From Coniella vitis (lineage: Eukaryota; Ascomycota; Sordariomycetes; Diaporthales; Schizoparmaceae), in contig WUJK01000005.1 in the NCBI GenBank assembly GCA_011317545.1, positions 682,001 to 746,000 of the forward strand: a stretch of 64,000 bases of DNA. The letters run 5' to 3'. The notes below the pieces were generated by a model. The model saw nothing but the letters and a program-made list of their open reading frames with translations, did not search any database and was not told the DNA's origin. This document shows, in pieces, positions 13,791-25,889 of this stretch. Position 1 is the stretch's first letter. Every line of letters begins with the position of its first letter. A program made the position numbers and the translations under genes.

Positions 13791-15460
13791 CCAAATGAGA
13801 CTTGGCCCACACCAGGACAAGGTCATGGCAAGTTGTGCCATTATGGCAATGACGGCTCGTCAGATCGAGGGCATGCGGTAATCCGAATTGTCCCTCAATC
13901 CCTGACAGGGTGATGGATCGCTGAGTGGAGATGGAGCCTCTTGGATGTCTGGCTGGATGCTTGGGCATGCCCGCCTGCACAGGCTGGTCAGGCTAGCCGT
14001 GTGTCCGGTGTGCATCCGATGCTCGGTGACCGAAGGCCATAAGCAAGTGTCCAAAAAATGCTTCCGAAGATAATCAGCCTCCAGCGAAGACAGCCGCAAG
14101 GATGGTGGACCCATAGCACCGACCAGCCCTTAGCAGCGGCGGAGTGAGGTCGTTGTGGCCTGCCATCTCGACAGCGCGTAGGCTGGACGCAGAATCACTT
14201 GAAGCATCCAACAGCTTCCGCATGGATGCGATCGCATCGAGGCCAGGATGGCGATGATCCAAGGCCCTAGGGTGCACGAGGAAAGCGTCTTTGTTTGCCT
14301 CGCCTGGGAGACCCTGGAATAGCTCCACCTTGCAGTCTTCCACACTGCAGAGGCCCTGGCTGGCGTCAATGAAACACGGGTGAATCCCTAGCCCAGATCT
14401 GCCGTATCTCTTTCTCTCAAGAGAGCATCTTCATTGTTCTTTCTGCGCCTCAATGAGCAAAGCGTAGCGCAGCGGTAAGCCGGTAACCCGCGCGGGCCGT
14501 GGGCGCGCAAGAGGAGCTTGGGGCAGCTGAGCAAGCCCCGGTCAAGCCCCTTGCCCGTGCGTGCGGTGTTGGGTGTGTGTGTGCGGTGCGGTGCACGAGC
14601 TGGGGCGGCGGAGCACCTCAGGGCAGGCGGTAGCGTAGAAGGCGGCAAGCGAGCGAGAGAGTGATGCTGGTGGTGAATGAAGCGAGATTTGCAATCGAGT
14701 CTCAGGGCGCCTTCGGACATCCCCAATTGTTTATGTAGCGCGCTGGGTACCTGGGCATGGGTAGCGCGCTAAGCTGGCCCCTGCTCGGGTGGTGACTAAC
14801 CCTGCCGCTGCCGTCCTTGCTAGCGGGATGCGCTGCCATAGGGGCCGGGCTGGGCTGGGCTGGGCTGTTGCTAATGATAGCACTCCCCTTAAGCTTAATT
14901 TGTTAGCAATGCCTACCTGCCCTGTGGTAGATCAATGTAGGAAACAAGGAGTGAAAATTACACACTCCCCTCCTGCCACTGCACAGCTTTGCCAGAACGA
15001 GGCGTGGTGGACGTTGAATTGTGCAACGAGGTGAGGTCGCAACAAGCTTGTGGGACCAGAGCCGCCATGCAGGATCAGGCCCCTTCAGGTGGGGGTTTCC
15101 GGCTACCGGAACCCCTGATGTCATTCGGTTTTTCTCTTTCCAAAAGAGTGCTCCACTCGGCCAAGCCACTAGCATGCGCACAGCGGGGGCTACCTGCTCG
15201 GCTGCTGACTGTACAATACAGAGAGGACTGGCAGTTAGTTGTCTGGCTGTGTACTATGGTAGGTGCGGCCCGCGTGGGGATTTGTGGGGCCTGACCGCCC
15301 AGGGTAGGCCTTCAAAACGCCGGGGGAAGACCCCACTACCGCTCTGCCGCTGACTGTAACAATCATGCTTGATACAGCTTGATACTTATTCCACAAAAAG
15401 AAGAGCAGCGCACACACTTCTCCCAGCTGACCTAACAAGGTTCTTACTCAGCCTCGTTAC

Positions 15461-15592
15461 CCAGCAGCAGCCAGCAGCCAGCAGCCAGCATCCAGCTTCT
15501 TCCAGCATCCAGCTTCTTCCAGCATCCAGCTTCCAGCATCTAGCATCTAGCACCTAGCACCTAGCATCCAGCATCCAGCATCCAGCATCCAA
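15461..15592. repeat. CCAGCAT/CAGCTT minisatellite
   Basis: Imperfect tandem array. It begins with CCAG-CAG units, then has repeats of a 17-nt unit built from CCAGCAT plus CCAGCTTCTT, then TAGCATC and CACCTAG variants, and ends with four CCAGCAT copies. No coding function is apparent. Confidence 0.9.
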
Positions 15593-18500
15593 TCTAGACG
15601 TTCATAGGCCGTCTCCGATGGAGGTCAAGGACTCTGTAAGCATCCCGTTATCCCGAAAGACGCCGACTGAGCGTGCATACCAGGGAAAGTTGAGGAGAAT
15701 AACCTCGACCGAAAAACAAGCCAAGACAAGAATCAACAAGAACCACAGAAACGAAACATCGGCCAGGAGCCCGGTCCAGGAACCCAATCGAGAGACGAGT
15801 AGTAGCTTCGGCAGCTGCGGCGCTGGTCAGAACGGCTTCTCAGATGTGATGTATTCACTCGATTGGCCTCAGCCTCATTCCTGAGCCGCCGACCGTCGCC
15901 TCCGTCGCTCCTCTAGCTCGTGGGTGCCGAATCACCGCTCAACCCGCCCTGCTGGGCGCCGTCAAATCCCACTGGCAGCAGCGCTAGCTGCCCTCGCCAT
16001 GCTCCAGTCCCGGATCACTGGAGAAGCGCGATCCCGTATGGCTGTTCTATTGTTTCGCTCAGCGCCAAGTTTAAGCTCATCCGTGGCTTCGGTCGGATGC
16101 TTCGGCTCCGGTCAGCACATAACCTCTCTGTGCTATGCATTCCATCCCTTCTCAACCGCAAGGGTTGACAGGTCCTTGGCTTCTCGTTCGGCCACCTTAG
16201 ATGCCTAGTTTCTACCTGTCATCTCACATCCATGGTTGGCCGCTGAGCCTGGCTTGAGACTTCCCGACACTTTGCTTGCTTAGGTCTGGCTGTCTCCCAC
16301 GGCCGCATAGATCGGCGATAAGGGAAGAAGCACACAGATAGATAGCCCTTCGGATATCTGCATGGCTTGCGTTGTCCAAACACACAGGTTCCTGTTTCGT
16401 TGAGAGCCACACCTAGGCCGAAAGGCAATAGCCCACTGATCACGATCTTGATTTGATTGTTCATCAAAGGAAATACTTGCTAAGAAGCTCAAAAACCCGA
16501 AGTTTCCAAGGTTACGGCGGTGTCTTGGCTGGACTGCTCATCGAATCGTTGGTCCGTTAGCGAAGAAATCCGGATGACTAACTTCAAAAGATGACAGCGT
16601 CGATAATCGCGACCACACCAGCAGAAGCACAGATGCTCCCAGAGCCCGAGTGTCTCCGATTGTCTGATTGGCGTTGTATGAGATTGGTTTGAGCCTGATG
16701 CCAGCGCTCCCCGGCCTCTCCCGACCTGTTTTGGCTCCTTCGACGGACGTCCGGGTGGCTGAGCTCATGCTGGGCCCCCGCAGCACCTCGACAAGGCGAA
16801 CACGGCGTTGTTCATTCTCTCTTGCTCACTCTTTTCCGTGCCAGTCCTTTCAATACTGCGCTTCGCCTTCGTGCTCAATTTGTGCACTTGGGGCGCACTG
16901 GTCCCTTGAAACCTGACCTTTCCTTCTTGCCTCGTCTCATCAGGACAGATATTTCTGTCTTCGGCCCATTTCACTTGCCTCCTACCCAACTCGAACAAGC
17001 AACCAAAGAACAAGAGTCCAAGGCGATGCTAAGGACCATGTCCACAGCTGGTGAGGCACATCGGACGAAATGATTGAGACTGGGCTTGTAAGCTGTACTT
17101 ATGCACACTCTGGTCTCCCCTACCGTCAAGACCTATTTTGAGTTGAGTGTGTGAACTCTCCACAGCCGCAAAAAGGTTAGCCATTGGGATGATGAGTGTA
17201 TGACGCGTACCAGAGTCTATCTCTTGCTCTTGGCCTTCAGCACGACTTGCATGGGCGTAACATGCAGCCAGAGACCAGACGGGTCAACCATCAGCGAGGG
17301 CTCTCGTTCTTTTCCCTGCTCGTCCTCTGCCTCTGCCCATTGGCAATGACTTGAAAGTTTATACAACCTCAGCGTTGTTCATCTGATGCAAGGACTTTGG
17401 CTTTCTTCATGTTCAAAAGCATGACCTTGGAGCACCGCCGCAATGCACCACAACTGCCGATGGTAACACGCCCGAAGCTAAATCTAGCGAAGGCCAAGTG
17501 CCATATTAATAGTTCCATTACAAGGAGGAAATATAGTAGGGAAGTCGCAAGTTTGTGACATATAACAATCCAACTTTGACATATGGCACGGACGCCGCGG
17601 TCAAGTGTCAGCTACAGGCTCACTCCCAGCTGTGATAGTTGGAGCCAAGCGTCTCTACACGTCCTGTAAAAGGTAATACCATGGAGGTTTTGGTGTAAAC
17701 TTTGCGACACGTATCTTATGCGGCAATTGATGTTAGCGGTGCACAACTCAGCCTTGTTCACATTTTACTTCCTGTCCCACCGAGGTGCTCATACATGGCT
17801 CTCTGGCATTGGTCGCGGAGGGTACGATTTTTGGAATCTGCCGACTTTTCTTGTCATGTACCTTTTCAAAAGGCTCGACAAAAACCTGTCAAATCAAAAC
17901 GTTTCAGTCATTATATGCTCCTGGGTGTGGTTGTCTCTGGCATGGTACAAGCTGCTCCATGATCATAGTAACAGCTGATTTCACCAACTCTGAAGTCGAG
18001 ACATGCAGATCAAATCAAAACACTCCAGTCCGTCAAGCACAATCCCGCTCTAAACAAGTCTTCTATCACACCAACCCCACGAGCATGCTAAAATTACATT
18101 TGTTTGCAACTATAAAATATGTCAAAGCGCCAGGGCACCCCGATTACCACGTGTCTGTCAAGGCCCACTGTTCCACATGGTTTCCCTATCTTGAGAGAAT
18201 ACACACACGCACACACAGACAGAGCAAGATACACTTGAAACACGTGCAGTCTCAAGGATGAACCATTGATAAAGAACCATCGAAGACCATGTAAAGCCAG
18301 GTGAGGGCACTGGTACGAGCTTAAACTCTTGTCAACGTACGTATAGGCCGCGAAAAAGTAAAAGACGTCGCGCAGGCATGCATTACTCAAGTATCATTTG
18401 CTCTTCTTCAGACGCGGCCTTCTTCTTGTTTCTTGTACAAGTTTCCGTCAAGCTCGAAACTTCCTGCCCTTCTTTCTTCTCAAATAAATTTTAGAAAGGG

Positions 18501-18761
18501 AGAGACAACGGTCACCACTAACGTGAATACTTTCTACGGCGATCAACCTTGAACTGTTTTGCAATTTCCTTTTCTCCACCTGCCTTTTCCCTTGTGTTCA
18601 TTCTGTTCCTGAAATATTCTTCCTTTGGATGCCTGTGCCTGTTCCTCCAGGGTCATTTTCCTTTTGACTTTTGAAAAATCCGGTTTCAATGATGCTTTAT
18701 ATGCTTTCTTACCTGTGAACTGTGTGTGTAAGTCTCACACGCAAAAACCAAAGCCAGGAGG

Positions 18762-18778
18762 CCCCCCCCCCCCCCCCC
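18762..18778. repeat. Poly-C tract (17 nt)
   Basis: Seventeen consecutive C residues in non-coding sequence. Its exact length is prone to sequencing error. Confidence 0.85.
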
Positions 18779-20069
18779 ATAAAAGAACAAGCTACAACAT
18801 CCTTTTCACCGAGACGGACATATTCTGAAACCTTGTTTTCTCGGGTGGAGGCTGCGCAGGATTTCAGCCATGCTCAAAGTAATGTTTTGGGATTGATGGT
18901 GCATCGTGATTGGTCCCTTCGTCTCATCTTTCAGTGAGGCTCTCAGGCTCTCTCTGTGTGGTCATGTTCTATCTGACCGTTCTATATCGGCCCTGAGGGT
19001 CAAGGCTGATGAATGTCGGATGACCGTCAGCCAAAAGGACATCATCTGCAACAGCCAGCTACCCAGATCCGAAGTTTTCTTGTTTTCATATGGGTATCAG
19101 GTGAATGAGTATAAGGTGGCTCAGCAGCTGGAAAGTTTTAAGAGTAACGCAACCCACCCTGCAGGAGTTACACACCTCGTAACAACATGCCCCCGCAGCT
19201 GAAGACCAACAGACAGAACTCAGGATGACGTTCACAGGTGGAGGAGGACCCTCTTGACGCACGATTCAAGTGGAAGCTTGGATCCAAACTCCCAGATCCT
19301 GGCAAGCAAGTCCCAAAAAGAATGAGTAGCAAGCCGGGGGTGTGTGTGCTCAGATTCAGCCAGGCTGCGTGATTGCGTACATGTGTGTCGTACGTGTGTA
19401 CGTAGAAAGGCCTCCTCTGCTCCTCCATGTCCTTTTATGTCTTTCGTTTCTATTTTGCTGTCCGTGTCCTTGCTTGGCGGTATTCCCATCTGAGTCGGCT
19501 GCGTGGGCGATCAATGTACTGTGGGGGGTGGACGGCCACCGCTGGTTGGATGTTAGGATGACGGTGAAGTCAAAGCTGTACAGGCTTCCCCCGTCCTCCA
19601 CGATCCTCTTCGGCTCTGCCTCCATCCACACTTGACGCCCACACTGCGCCAATTGCTGGAGGGAGCTAAAAGGGGCCTCGCCTCCAACCCTCTGAATTTG
19701 CTTTCTCGTAGAGTTTTTCTCCTTCCAGTTTTCTCTTCTCTAGATCCAGTAGCACAGGCTTGCGGGCAAATTCTTCCTTGCTTCCTTGTTTTCGTTTGTT
19801 GTTGTTGCTTTCTTCCCGAAAGCCTCAATAATACTCTTGCTGGTTTGCCAAAAGAAACAACACTCAAGAAAGCCAAGGCGAAAAGATCAGCGCATCCTCT
19901 CCACTCACAGCTTTCAAACATATCAACTCATACACTATCTACCATTTCAACGCCGAAGACGCCGAAGACACAAACCTTGTCGTCGGTGCAAAGACGGGGT
20001 AGCAACAGTGTGATAAGACATCAGCTACAGCAACACATTACTACTACCTACCATCACCACCACCACCCC

Positions 20070-20157
20070 CAACAACAACAACATCAACATCAACAACAAT
20101 ATCAACAACAATATCAACAACAACAACAACACCAACAATCATCAATATCAACACCAA
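20070..20157. repeat. CAA/ATCAACA-rich low-complexity block
   Basis: Tandem and near-tandem CAA and ATCAACAA units ending about ten bases before an ATG with a CAATC context. Unstructured CA-rich sequence of this kind is common in fungal 5' leaders, so this may be the end of a transcript leader. Confidence 0.8.
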
Positions 20158-20166
20158 CCTTCAATC

Positions 20167-20286
20167 ATGCAAAGCTACATGAAGCTCCACGATTCGCGCA
20201 CCCCACGGCTTCGACGGCTGCTAGAAAGGTGCTTGGGCAGTTCCATCTTTAGTGGATTTACGGGGCTGCTTTATATTCCCATGTAG
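20167..20286 (+). CDS. Candidate small ORF of 39 codons behind a CAA-rich leader
   Basis: ATG at 20167 in the context CAATC-ATG-C opens a 39-codon frame ending in TAG at 20286. The peptide starts MQSYMKLHDS, has an Arg/Leu-rich middle (PRLRRLLERC) and a hydrophobic, glycine-containing C-terminal third. I do not recognise it. A pyrimidine-rich stretch (about 19690-19830) followed by a long CA-rich stretch resembles a fungal promoter and 5' leader. No other gene on the plus strand downstream would own that leader. It could be a real small protein, an upstream ORF of an unseen spliced gene, or chance. Confidence 0.3.
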   Translation: MQSYMKLHDSRTPRLRRLLERCLGSSIFSGFTGLLYIPM

Positions 20287-21977
20287 TTTCGTTTTTCTGG
20301 GGGGGGGGGGGCGGGGCTGCAGATGTCATCGTTGCTCGGGGGGGCGAGGATATCACGTCAACCACAGCTCGCTTCTAAAGCCATGCAAGCAGACAGCAGA
20401 TTTTCAAATGATATTTCAAGGGTTTCAAGGCCCGGTTCTGGATATCATCAGTATTGACCCCAAGTTTCCGATTTGTTTTGTTTCTGGCTTTTGTTTTCCT
20501 TTTGTCTTTTTTTTTTTTTTCGTGCGATGGGAGACGAATGGGTACTAGGTAGTGGGGGGAAAGGGGCGAACTGGAGGACGGAGGAAAGTTGACGAGAATG
20601 GTGCTGCTATGCCTGTGTGTGTGTGTGTGGATGGAAACAATTAGTTGATTTGTTTAGGGAGGTAGCTGCAAATGCAAGTAGGTCAGTTTTTGATCTTGTT
20701 TTCTTTTCCTGTATGTATTGTATCACTTCGCTCATTTTCGTCCGCTTCCTTTGTCCTTTCTTTTGATTATATATATATATATATAAATTGCTTTGTCTCA
20801 TGTATCGGCTTCGTTTGCCGTTCAAGAATCACGAGACTGTCAAGACACCACCCACTCGTTCAAGACCAAGACGAAGCCAAAAAAGGAAAAAGAAAAAGAA
20901 AAAGAAAGAAGGAAAAAAAGATTCGTAAAGAATTGTTGTATATATATATATCTCTCGAGGGCGAAACGAACCAGAATCAAACTCGCAGTTCCTGTTCGTT
21001 CCTTTTACTACTTACTTACTACTACTATGCCAGCAAAATGATGATAGCAACCACAATAACTGACACACACAGATATATATACGAAAGCACGCACGCAATG
21101 CACGGGTGAACATTACGCGGGGCCGGCGAAGGGGACATTCACTGCCTGGTTTGGACCATTGATCTCGGTCCGTTTGCTTTGCTTGTATCGATCAAAGGGC
21201 ATGATTCCGAAGCAATCTCAGTTGGAGAGGGGGAGAGAGAGAAACGGAGAGAGAAAACCAATAAACAAGAAGAGATTAAATCGTGAGGGACCGATACTCA
21301 ACACCACATCAAACCAAAACCAACCGTTGACTCGAGCCAACACCGGCACTCTCCAAGCAGTAGTACTAATTGTGTATTACTTAGTTATAAACCAGAAAGA
21401 AAACCTATAAAACAAAACAAGAGCAACAACTATCCCACAGTTCCAACCCGCGTTTCCCAGCCCCAGTCGGAATTTATTCCCCCCCCCCCCCAATCCCATT
21501 TCCCCTAATAACTCAAACGCCCAGCATACCCTGCTTTACCATCTGCCTTCTGCTTTATATTTATTCAAAGATAAGTTTTCCTTCCACGTCTTTGGGCGTG
21601 GCTTTTTTATCTTTCACCCTCATGGTGTCGCCGTCTGCCCTTTGCCCCAGCGACCACGCACTCCTGTGAGATTACCAAAAAAACACCCTGGATCGTTGGT
21701 CTCTACCTCTCTCTGTATGTGTCTCTCATAAGACCAAGTATGCGTCTCTCAAATCAATCAATATATGGGAGGAAAAAGGTTTGATGTCAAGATAAAAAAG
21801 TAAAGAATGAAAGAAACACCAGAGAGCACAACAGGGAACAGAAAGCCCTGTAGTAGTAAATTTGAGACGATGAAATGGTCATTCGTGGACGGATTGGCAT
21901 GGGGAAGAGATGAAGAAGAAGCTGGCGTAACGAGAGGAAGGAGAAAATGAAAATGAAAATTGGAAAAAAGATGTATT

Positions 21978-23420
21978 CTAAGGGGAAACCCTAGGCAGCA
22001 TCTTTGCGGATCTCTTCATTTTGCGCTCAGCACGCGCCTTTTTGGCCTGTGGGTTTGTTGCTGCGTTGGGGTCGTAGAGAGCTCTGTTTTTGTTGGTGTT
22101 AGACTTGTTTTTCCTTGACGGAAAGCCATGTACAACGCTTCACGTATATATATATATGAAACAGGAAGGGGAAAAGAAAAAAAAAAGACTTACCCAGTAT
22201 ACGTCACGGGGTTCACGTAAAGGATGCCCGTGGTATCCGTGTAGTTGACCGTGTTGCCCGCCGCATTGCCCGCATAAGGCTCGCCCTGCGCCTGGCACGC
22301 CTCGATGTGGTCGGGCGGGAAGGTCAGGCCGCGCAGCTGCTCGGGGGCCTCGACAAAGGTCGCCGTCATGCCCATCTCGACGTGCCACTCAATGTGGCAG
22401 TGGAACAGCCACACGCCCGGGTTGTCGGCCTTGAAGCGCAGCACGGCATACGAGTTGGCGTAGACGGCGACCGTGTCCTTGAAGGCGGGGCAGTCGGTGG
22501 ACTGGGTCGTGTAGCCCGGGTACGCGCCGGCGCCGGTGCCGGGCCGCTCGAGGACCTGGAAGTGGTGGCCGTGCAGGTGGAAGGGGTGGATGGCGAAGTT
22601 GTAGTTGTTGACGATGATGTCGACCGTCTCGCCCGCAGAGACGATGATGGGGTTCACGGCGCCGTAGACGACGGGGTCCGTGTTGTCGCCGTCGGTGGTG
22701 GCGGCCGTGTACAGCGAGGGCACCTGCTGGTCGACGTAGGGCGCGCCGTTGAAGCAGGCGCGTGGGATGCCGTTGGCGTCGACGCAGAAGTTGAAGTCGA
22801 TGGTGACGGTCTGGTCGGCGGCGCCGTCCAGGTCGCTGGTGTCGGTGCCCGCGGAGAAGAGCGAGTCGTTGATGGGGTCGAAGGCGCCGTCGACCTCGAG
22901 CGTGTCGGAGAAGTCGCCGCTGGGGTCGACGACGAGGTAGCCGGTGGCGTTGTAGGGCCAGCTGATGCCTTCGGGGCTGGCCGAGGGGTTGGTGTAGTCG
23001 GGGTTGGTGTCGAGCGCGACGAGGTAGGGCTCGTTGACGGCGCTGTCGCTGCAGGTCAGGATCACGTCGTAGCGCTGGGCGGCGTCGATGCGCAGCGTGT
23101 AGGCGTCGGCGGGCTCCATGTAGCGGCCGTCCTGGGCGACGATCTGCATGACCTGGCTGCCAAAGGTGACCATGGCGGCGGCGAGGGCCGAGAAGTTGAT
23201 GATGCGGACGCGGTACGTCTTGCCGTTTTCAAAGGGGATCAGGCTGCTGCCGCCCTCGTTGATGATGATGCTGTTGGGCAGCGGCGGGATGAAGAACCGG
23301 GTGTTGTTGGGCTGCAGCATGGCCTGGACGAGCGGAATGCTCTGGCTGTGGTACCTGTTGCGGTGTGTGAGCTGGTTGCTTGTGAGGAGGAGGAGGTTGT
23401 TGTTGTTGTTGTTGTTGTTT

Positions 23421-23470
<50 letters not shown>

Positions 23471-24117
23471 CATCTTTTCCGTTGGAAATCGTCAAGAAGA
23501 ATACACTTACCAGTCCGAGACGGTCAGGACAACGTCCTCGGCAATATACTCTGCATAGGGGTCCTCAGGGTCATTCACGATCAACGGCCCTCGAAGGCCA
23601 TCGGGATACTGGCCCATCACGTGCGAGTGATACCAGTATGTGCCCGCGTAGTCAGCCTTGTGCGTCGTCCAGTCGTGTCAGCATATGAGTGTCTTGCTGT
23701 TGTCACTTTTGTCTCGGCACGCGCACTTGAGTCAAGGAGGCAGTTCACACAAAAAGAAAAAGGAAAAAAGGAAAAGCAACATACCGTGAACTCATACGTA
23801 AAGGAAGATCCCGGCGGCACAGAACACTGCGTGGCGGAGACGGCGCCGTCCATGAACGGGGTTCCTTTCTGCGTGAGCCCGTGCCAGTGGATGCCCGTCG
23901 TCTCGTTGCCCAGGTTGTTCTGGATCTTGACGACCAAGGTGTCGCCCTGGTTGACCTGCACCAGTGGACACGGCCACTGGCCGTTGATGCCGATCACGGG
24001 CCGCGCATAGCCGTCTGGCGCTGCCGTCACCCAGTCGATGGTCCAGTCGTACGTGACTGTGTCCGCGAGAGCGCTGCTGGCCAGAGCCAGAAGCGACAGC
24101 GCATGTGGAGTACGCAT
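21978..24117 (-). CDS. Secreted multicopper oxidase (laccase/Fet3-like, pigment type)
   Basis: Four exons (23785-24117, 23511-23656, 22194-23354, 21978-22083) join in frame to 581 aa; introns are 128, 156 and 110 nt. A signal peptide covers about residues 1-18. Copper motifs are complete: HWHG at 77-80, HSH at 121-123, HPFHLHGH at 416-423, and HCHIEWH at 478-484 followed by VEMGM, which places Met489 at the axial position of the type 1 copper. The N-terminal wording (TVTYDWTIDWV, RPVIGINGQWPCP) resembles Fet3 ferroxidases and the Abr1 type of pigment oxidase more than classical laccases. There is no C-terminal membrane helix; instead the tail is basic (KKARAERKMKR). It likely oxidises phenolics outside the plasma membrane or in the wall. 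Being near the PKS suggests pigment polymerisation, which is inference. Exon 3 is very GC-rich. Iron oxidation cannot be excluded. Confidence 0.92.
23396..23470. repeat. (GTT)n / (AAC)n microsatellite inside intron 2 of the multicopper oxidase
   Basis: About 24 GTT units with one interruption fill nearly half of the 156-nt intron. On the sense strand it is an AAC run ahead of the polypyrimidine tract and acceptor. The apparent poly-asparagine reading frame through it is not coding: retention of the intron gives a stop at the donor (TGG-TAA). Confidence 0.95.
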
Positions 24118-25889
24118 GCTGGGCTGGGTTGCTGCCAGAGTAGGGCCAAGCCAATAAAAAGCCGGTGGTGGCGGCAGAGGAGGAGGAGGAGGAGGAGGAG
24201 GAGGGCAAAGAAGAAGAGAAAGAAAGAGGAAGAGGAGCGACAGTCCAATGCAAGAACGTCAGCAAACGCCAAACACACACACGCACGACAGCAAGGGAAC
24301 GTAGCGAGAGGTACAGAGAGGAAAAGCGAAAACAAAGGCGAGCAAGAACACCTGGAGCGGCCTTCTTGTATCTCGGGCGTGGTGTAGAGCGTCTCTGTGG
24401 GGGACGTGCCGGATGGCAACCAACGCTGTTTTCTTGTTTCAACAACAACACGCAGACAGCCGCATTCCAGCTACGGGGAAACAAACACCGCAGACAGCAA
24501 AGCACCCATCCAATCTCCCTGCCATAGTGCCTGGGATTGTGTGTGCGAGGGCCGCCATATGCAGGTGCAACGAGGCATGCGTTTGCGGCTATGTCGTACT
24601 CTGGCACTTTGCTGCAAGTAGTAACCCCCCAGGCGGCTCGGCCCTGCGCCATTTTAGATTTCAATCTACAGTGACTTTGCGTTAGCAACGCTGCGAGGCA
24701 AGCAGAAAAGAGCGTAAACAAAAGTCAAAGTGTGGGCAATGGCATGGCAGAGAGAGCATAGTGCCGCCAGGTGCCAGGTGCCAGGTGCCATGTCCCGATT
24801 GTGCAACGCTTGCAGAATGGCTCCCATGGATCCTTACAGCTTCAGCCCCGCTGAAAATAAAGGGCCCAAACCTTCTTTTGCTTTGGCGCGGGTTGCTCGC
24901 TCAACTGTGTCTCTCCCATCGGCAGTGCTGGGCTGGCTGGCTGGCTGGCTCGCTCGCTCGCTCGCTCGGCTCGACCCCGTGTTGCTCGCTGCCATGGGCA
25001 AGACTGCGGCTTGTCTCTGGCGGCAACAGCCAGGAAACAAAACAGCAACTAGTCGATATGTCATTGACTTGGCCTGGCCTGCGGAAGCCCGTGTGTGGCT
25101 TGATTGGCTTGCAAACTTAACAACCGCCAGCGCGTGGCAACAAGACAAGCCCGGGAATGGGATGGGCCCAAGAATGTGGAGGGCAATAACAGAAAGCATG
25201 CTGTGTAGTCAACACACAGACACGCCCCGTTCGTGTTCGATAGCAGGCCAAGAAGGGGCCCAAGAGAGTCAGGAGACGAAGGGCCGGCGACCGAGATGCC
25301 AGACTACAGTGGCAGGCTTGCGTTGAACAGGACTAGCCGGTGCTCCTTCACGAGAAAGGCCATTATCGTGGCCACCACCACCACCACCACCATCTCCTCA
25401 AGCCCGCGGGGGAACCTGGCCCGCTCGACAGCCGTCAAGGCCAAGCCCACAAAGAGAGAGGAGAGCGGCCCTGTGGTTGCATGCCAGCAAGACCCCGCCA
25501 CGCATAAATTGACAGCAGAGCCCGGAAGAAAACATTGCTTCGCACGATACCATGTACACAGTACCCAGACAGGGACCAGCGGGTGGCTGCGCTTGCAGAG
25601 GCCGGCAAGCATCAAGAAGGACAGAGAGGAAAAAGAAACAAAATACCAAGGTTGGCGCGCCCCGGGGCTCATCCCCTGAGGGGGTGGGTTGTCTTGGACG
25701 TTGATGGGCCGCATTAAGACACTTAGGCGCGGCCAGTTCAGGACTAGGCAGGACGAGAATAGAAAGAAGAAGAAAAATAAGAAAAATAAAAAAGAACTCC
25801 GAGGCGGGCTGTGTCACTAGCCTGATACAAGCAGTTCTGCTGTTGGCCCCAGCTGTAGTATATAGATATGACTAAACAACCCGTTTCAA
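24118..25889. other. Promoter flank of the multicopper oxidase and spacer
   Basis: Immediately upstream of the oxidase is an ATTGG box with a T-rich stretch (24150-24160, minus strand), then a GGA repeat. No ORF with a recognisable product occurs up to the first tRNA gene. Short direct repeats (GCCAGGT at 24766-24790; GGCTG/GCTC at 24932-24968) are seen. Confidence 0.5.
24176..24204. repeat. (GGA)n microsatellite
   Basis: About nine AGG units roughly 60-90 nt upstream of the multicopper oxidase start, so it lies within its probable 5' leader or promoter. Confidence 0.9.

Larger units (their letters stand above)
13680..21977. other. 8.3-kb spacer between the PKS and multicopper oxidase genes
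   Basis: This stretch includes the PKS promoter at its left end and the 3' flank of the oxidase at its right. I found no ORF with a recognisable domain on either strand. In particular I saw none of the usual pigment-cluster partners (EthD-like protein, tetrahydroxynaphthalene or scytalone enzymes, zinc-cluster regulator). It holds a CCAGCAT minisatellite, a 17-nt C run, a CAA-rich block with a 39-codon ORF, and AT dinucleotide runs near 20770 and 20940. The subregion from 14450 to 14650 is markedly GC-rich. Confidence 0.55.

Noticed and set aside
14455..14530. A-box-like sequence TAGCGCAGCGG, possible tRNA
   Set aside because: No B box (GGTTCGANTCC) follows and no cloverleaf can be drawn.
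19632..20252. Plus-strand frame of 206 codons with a His/Gln-rich centre
   Set aside because: Starts at TTG and its Gln/His tract is just the CAA repeat; it probably overlaps a leader rather than encoding protein.
23190..23495. Reading frames with long poly-Asn or poly-Gln at the start of the oxidase
   Set aside because: They are translations of the AAC repeat in intron 2; donor and acceptor sites and the conserved WYHSQ junction show it is spliced out.
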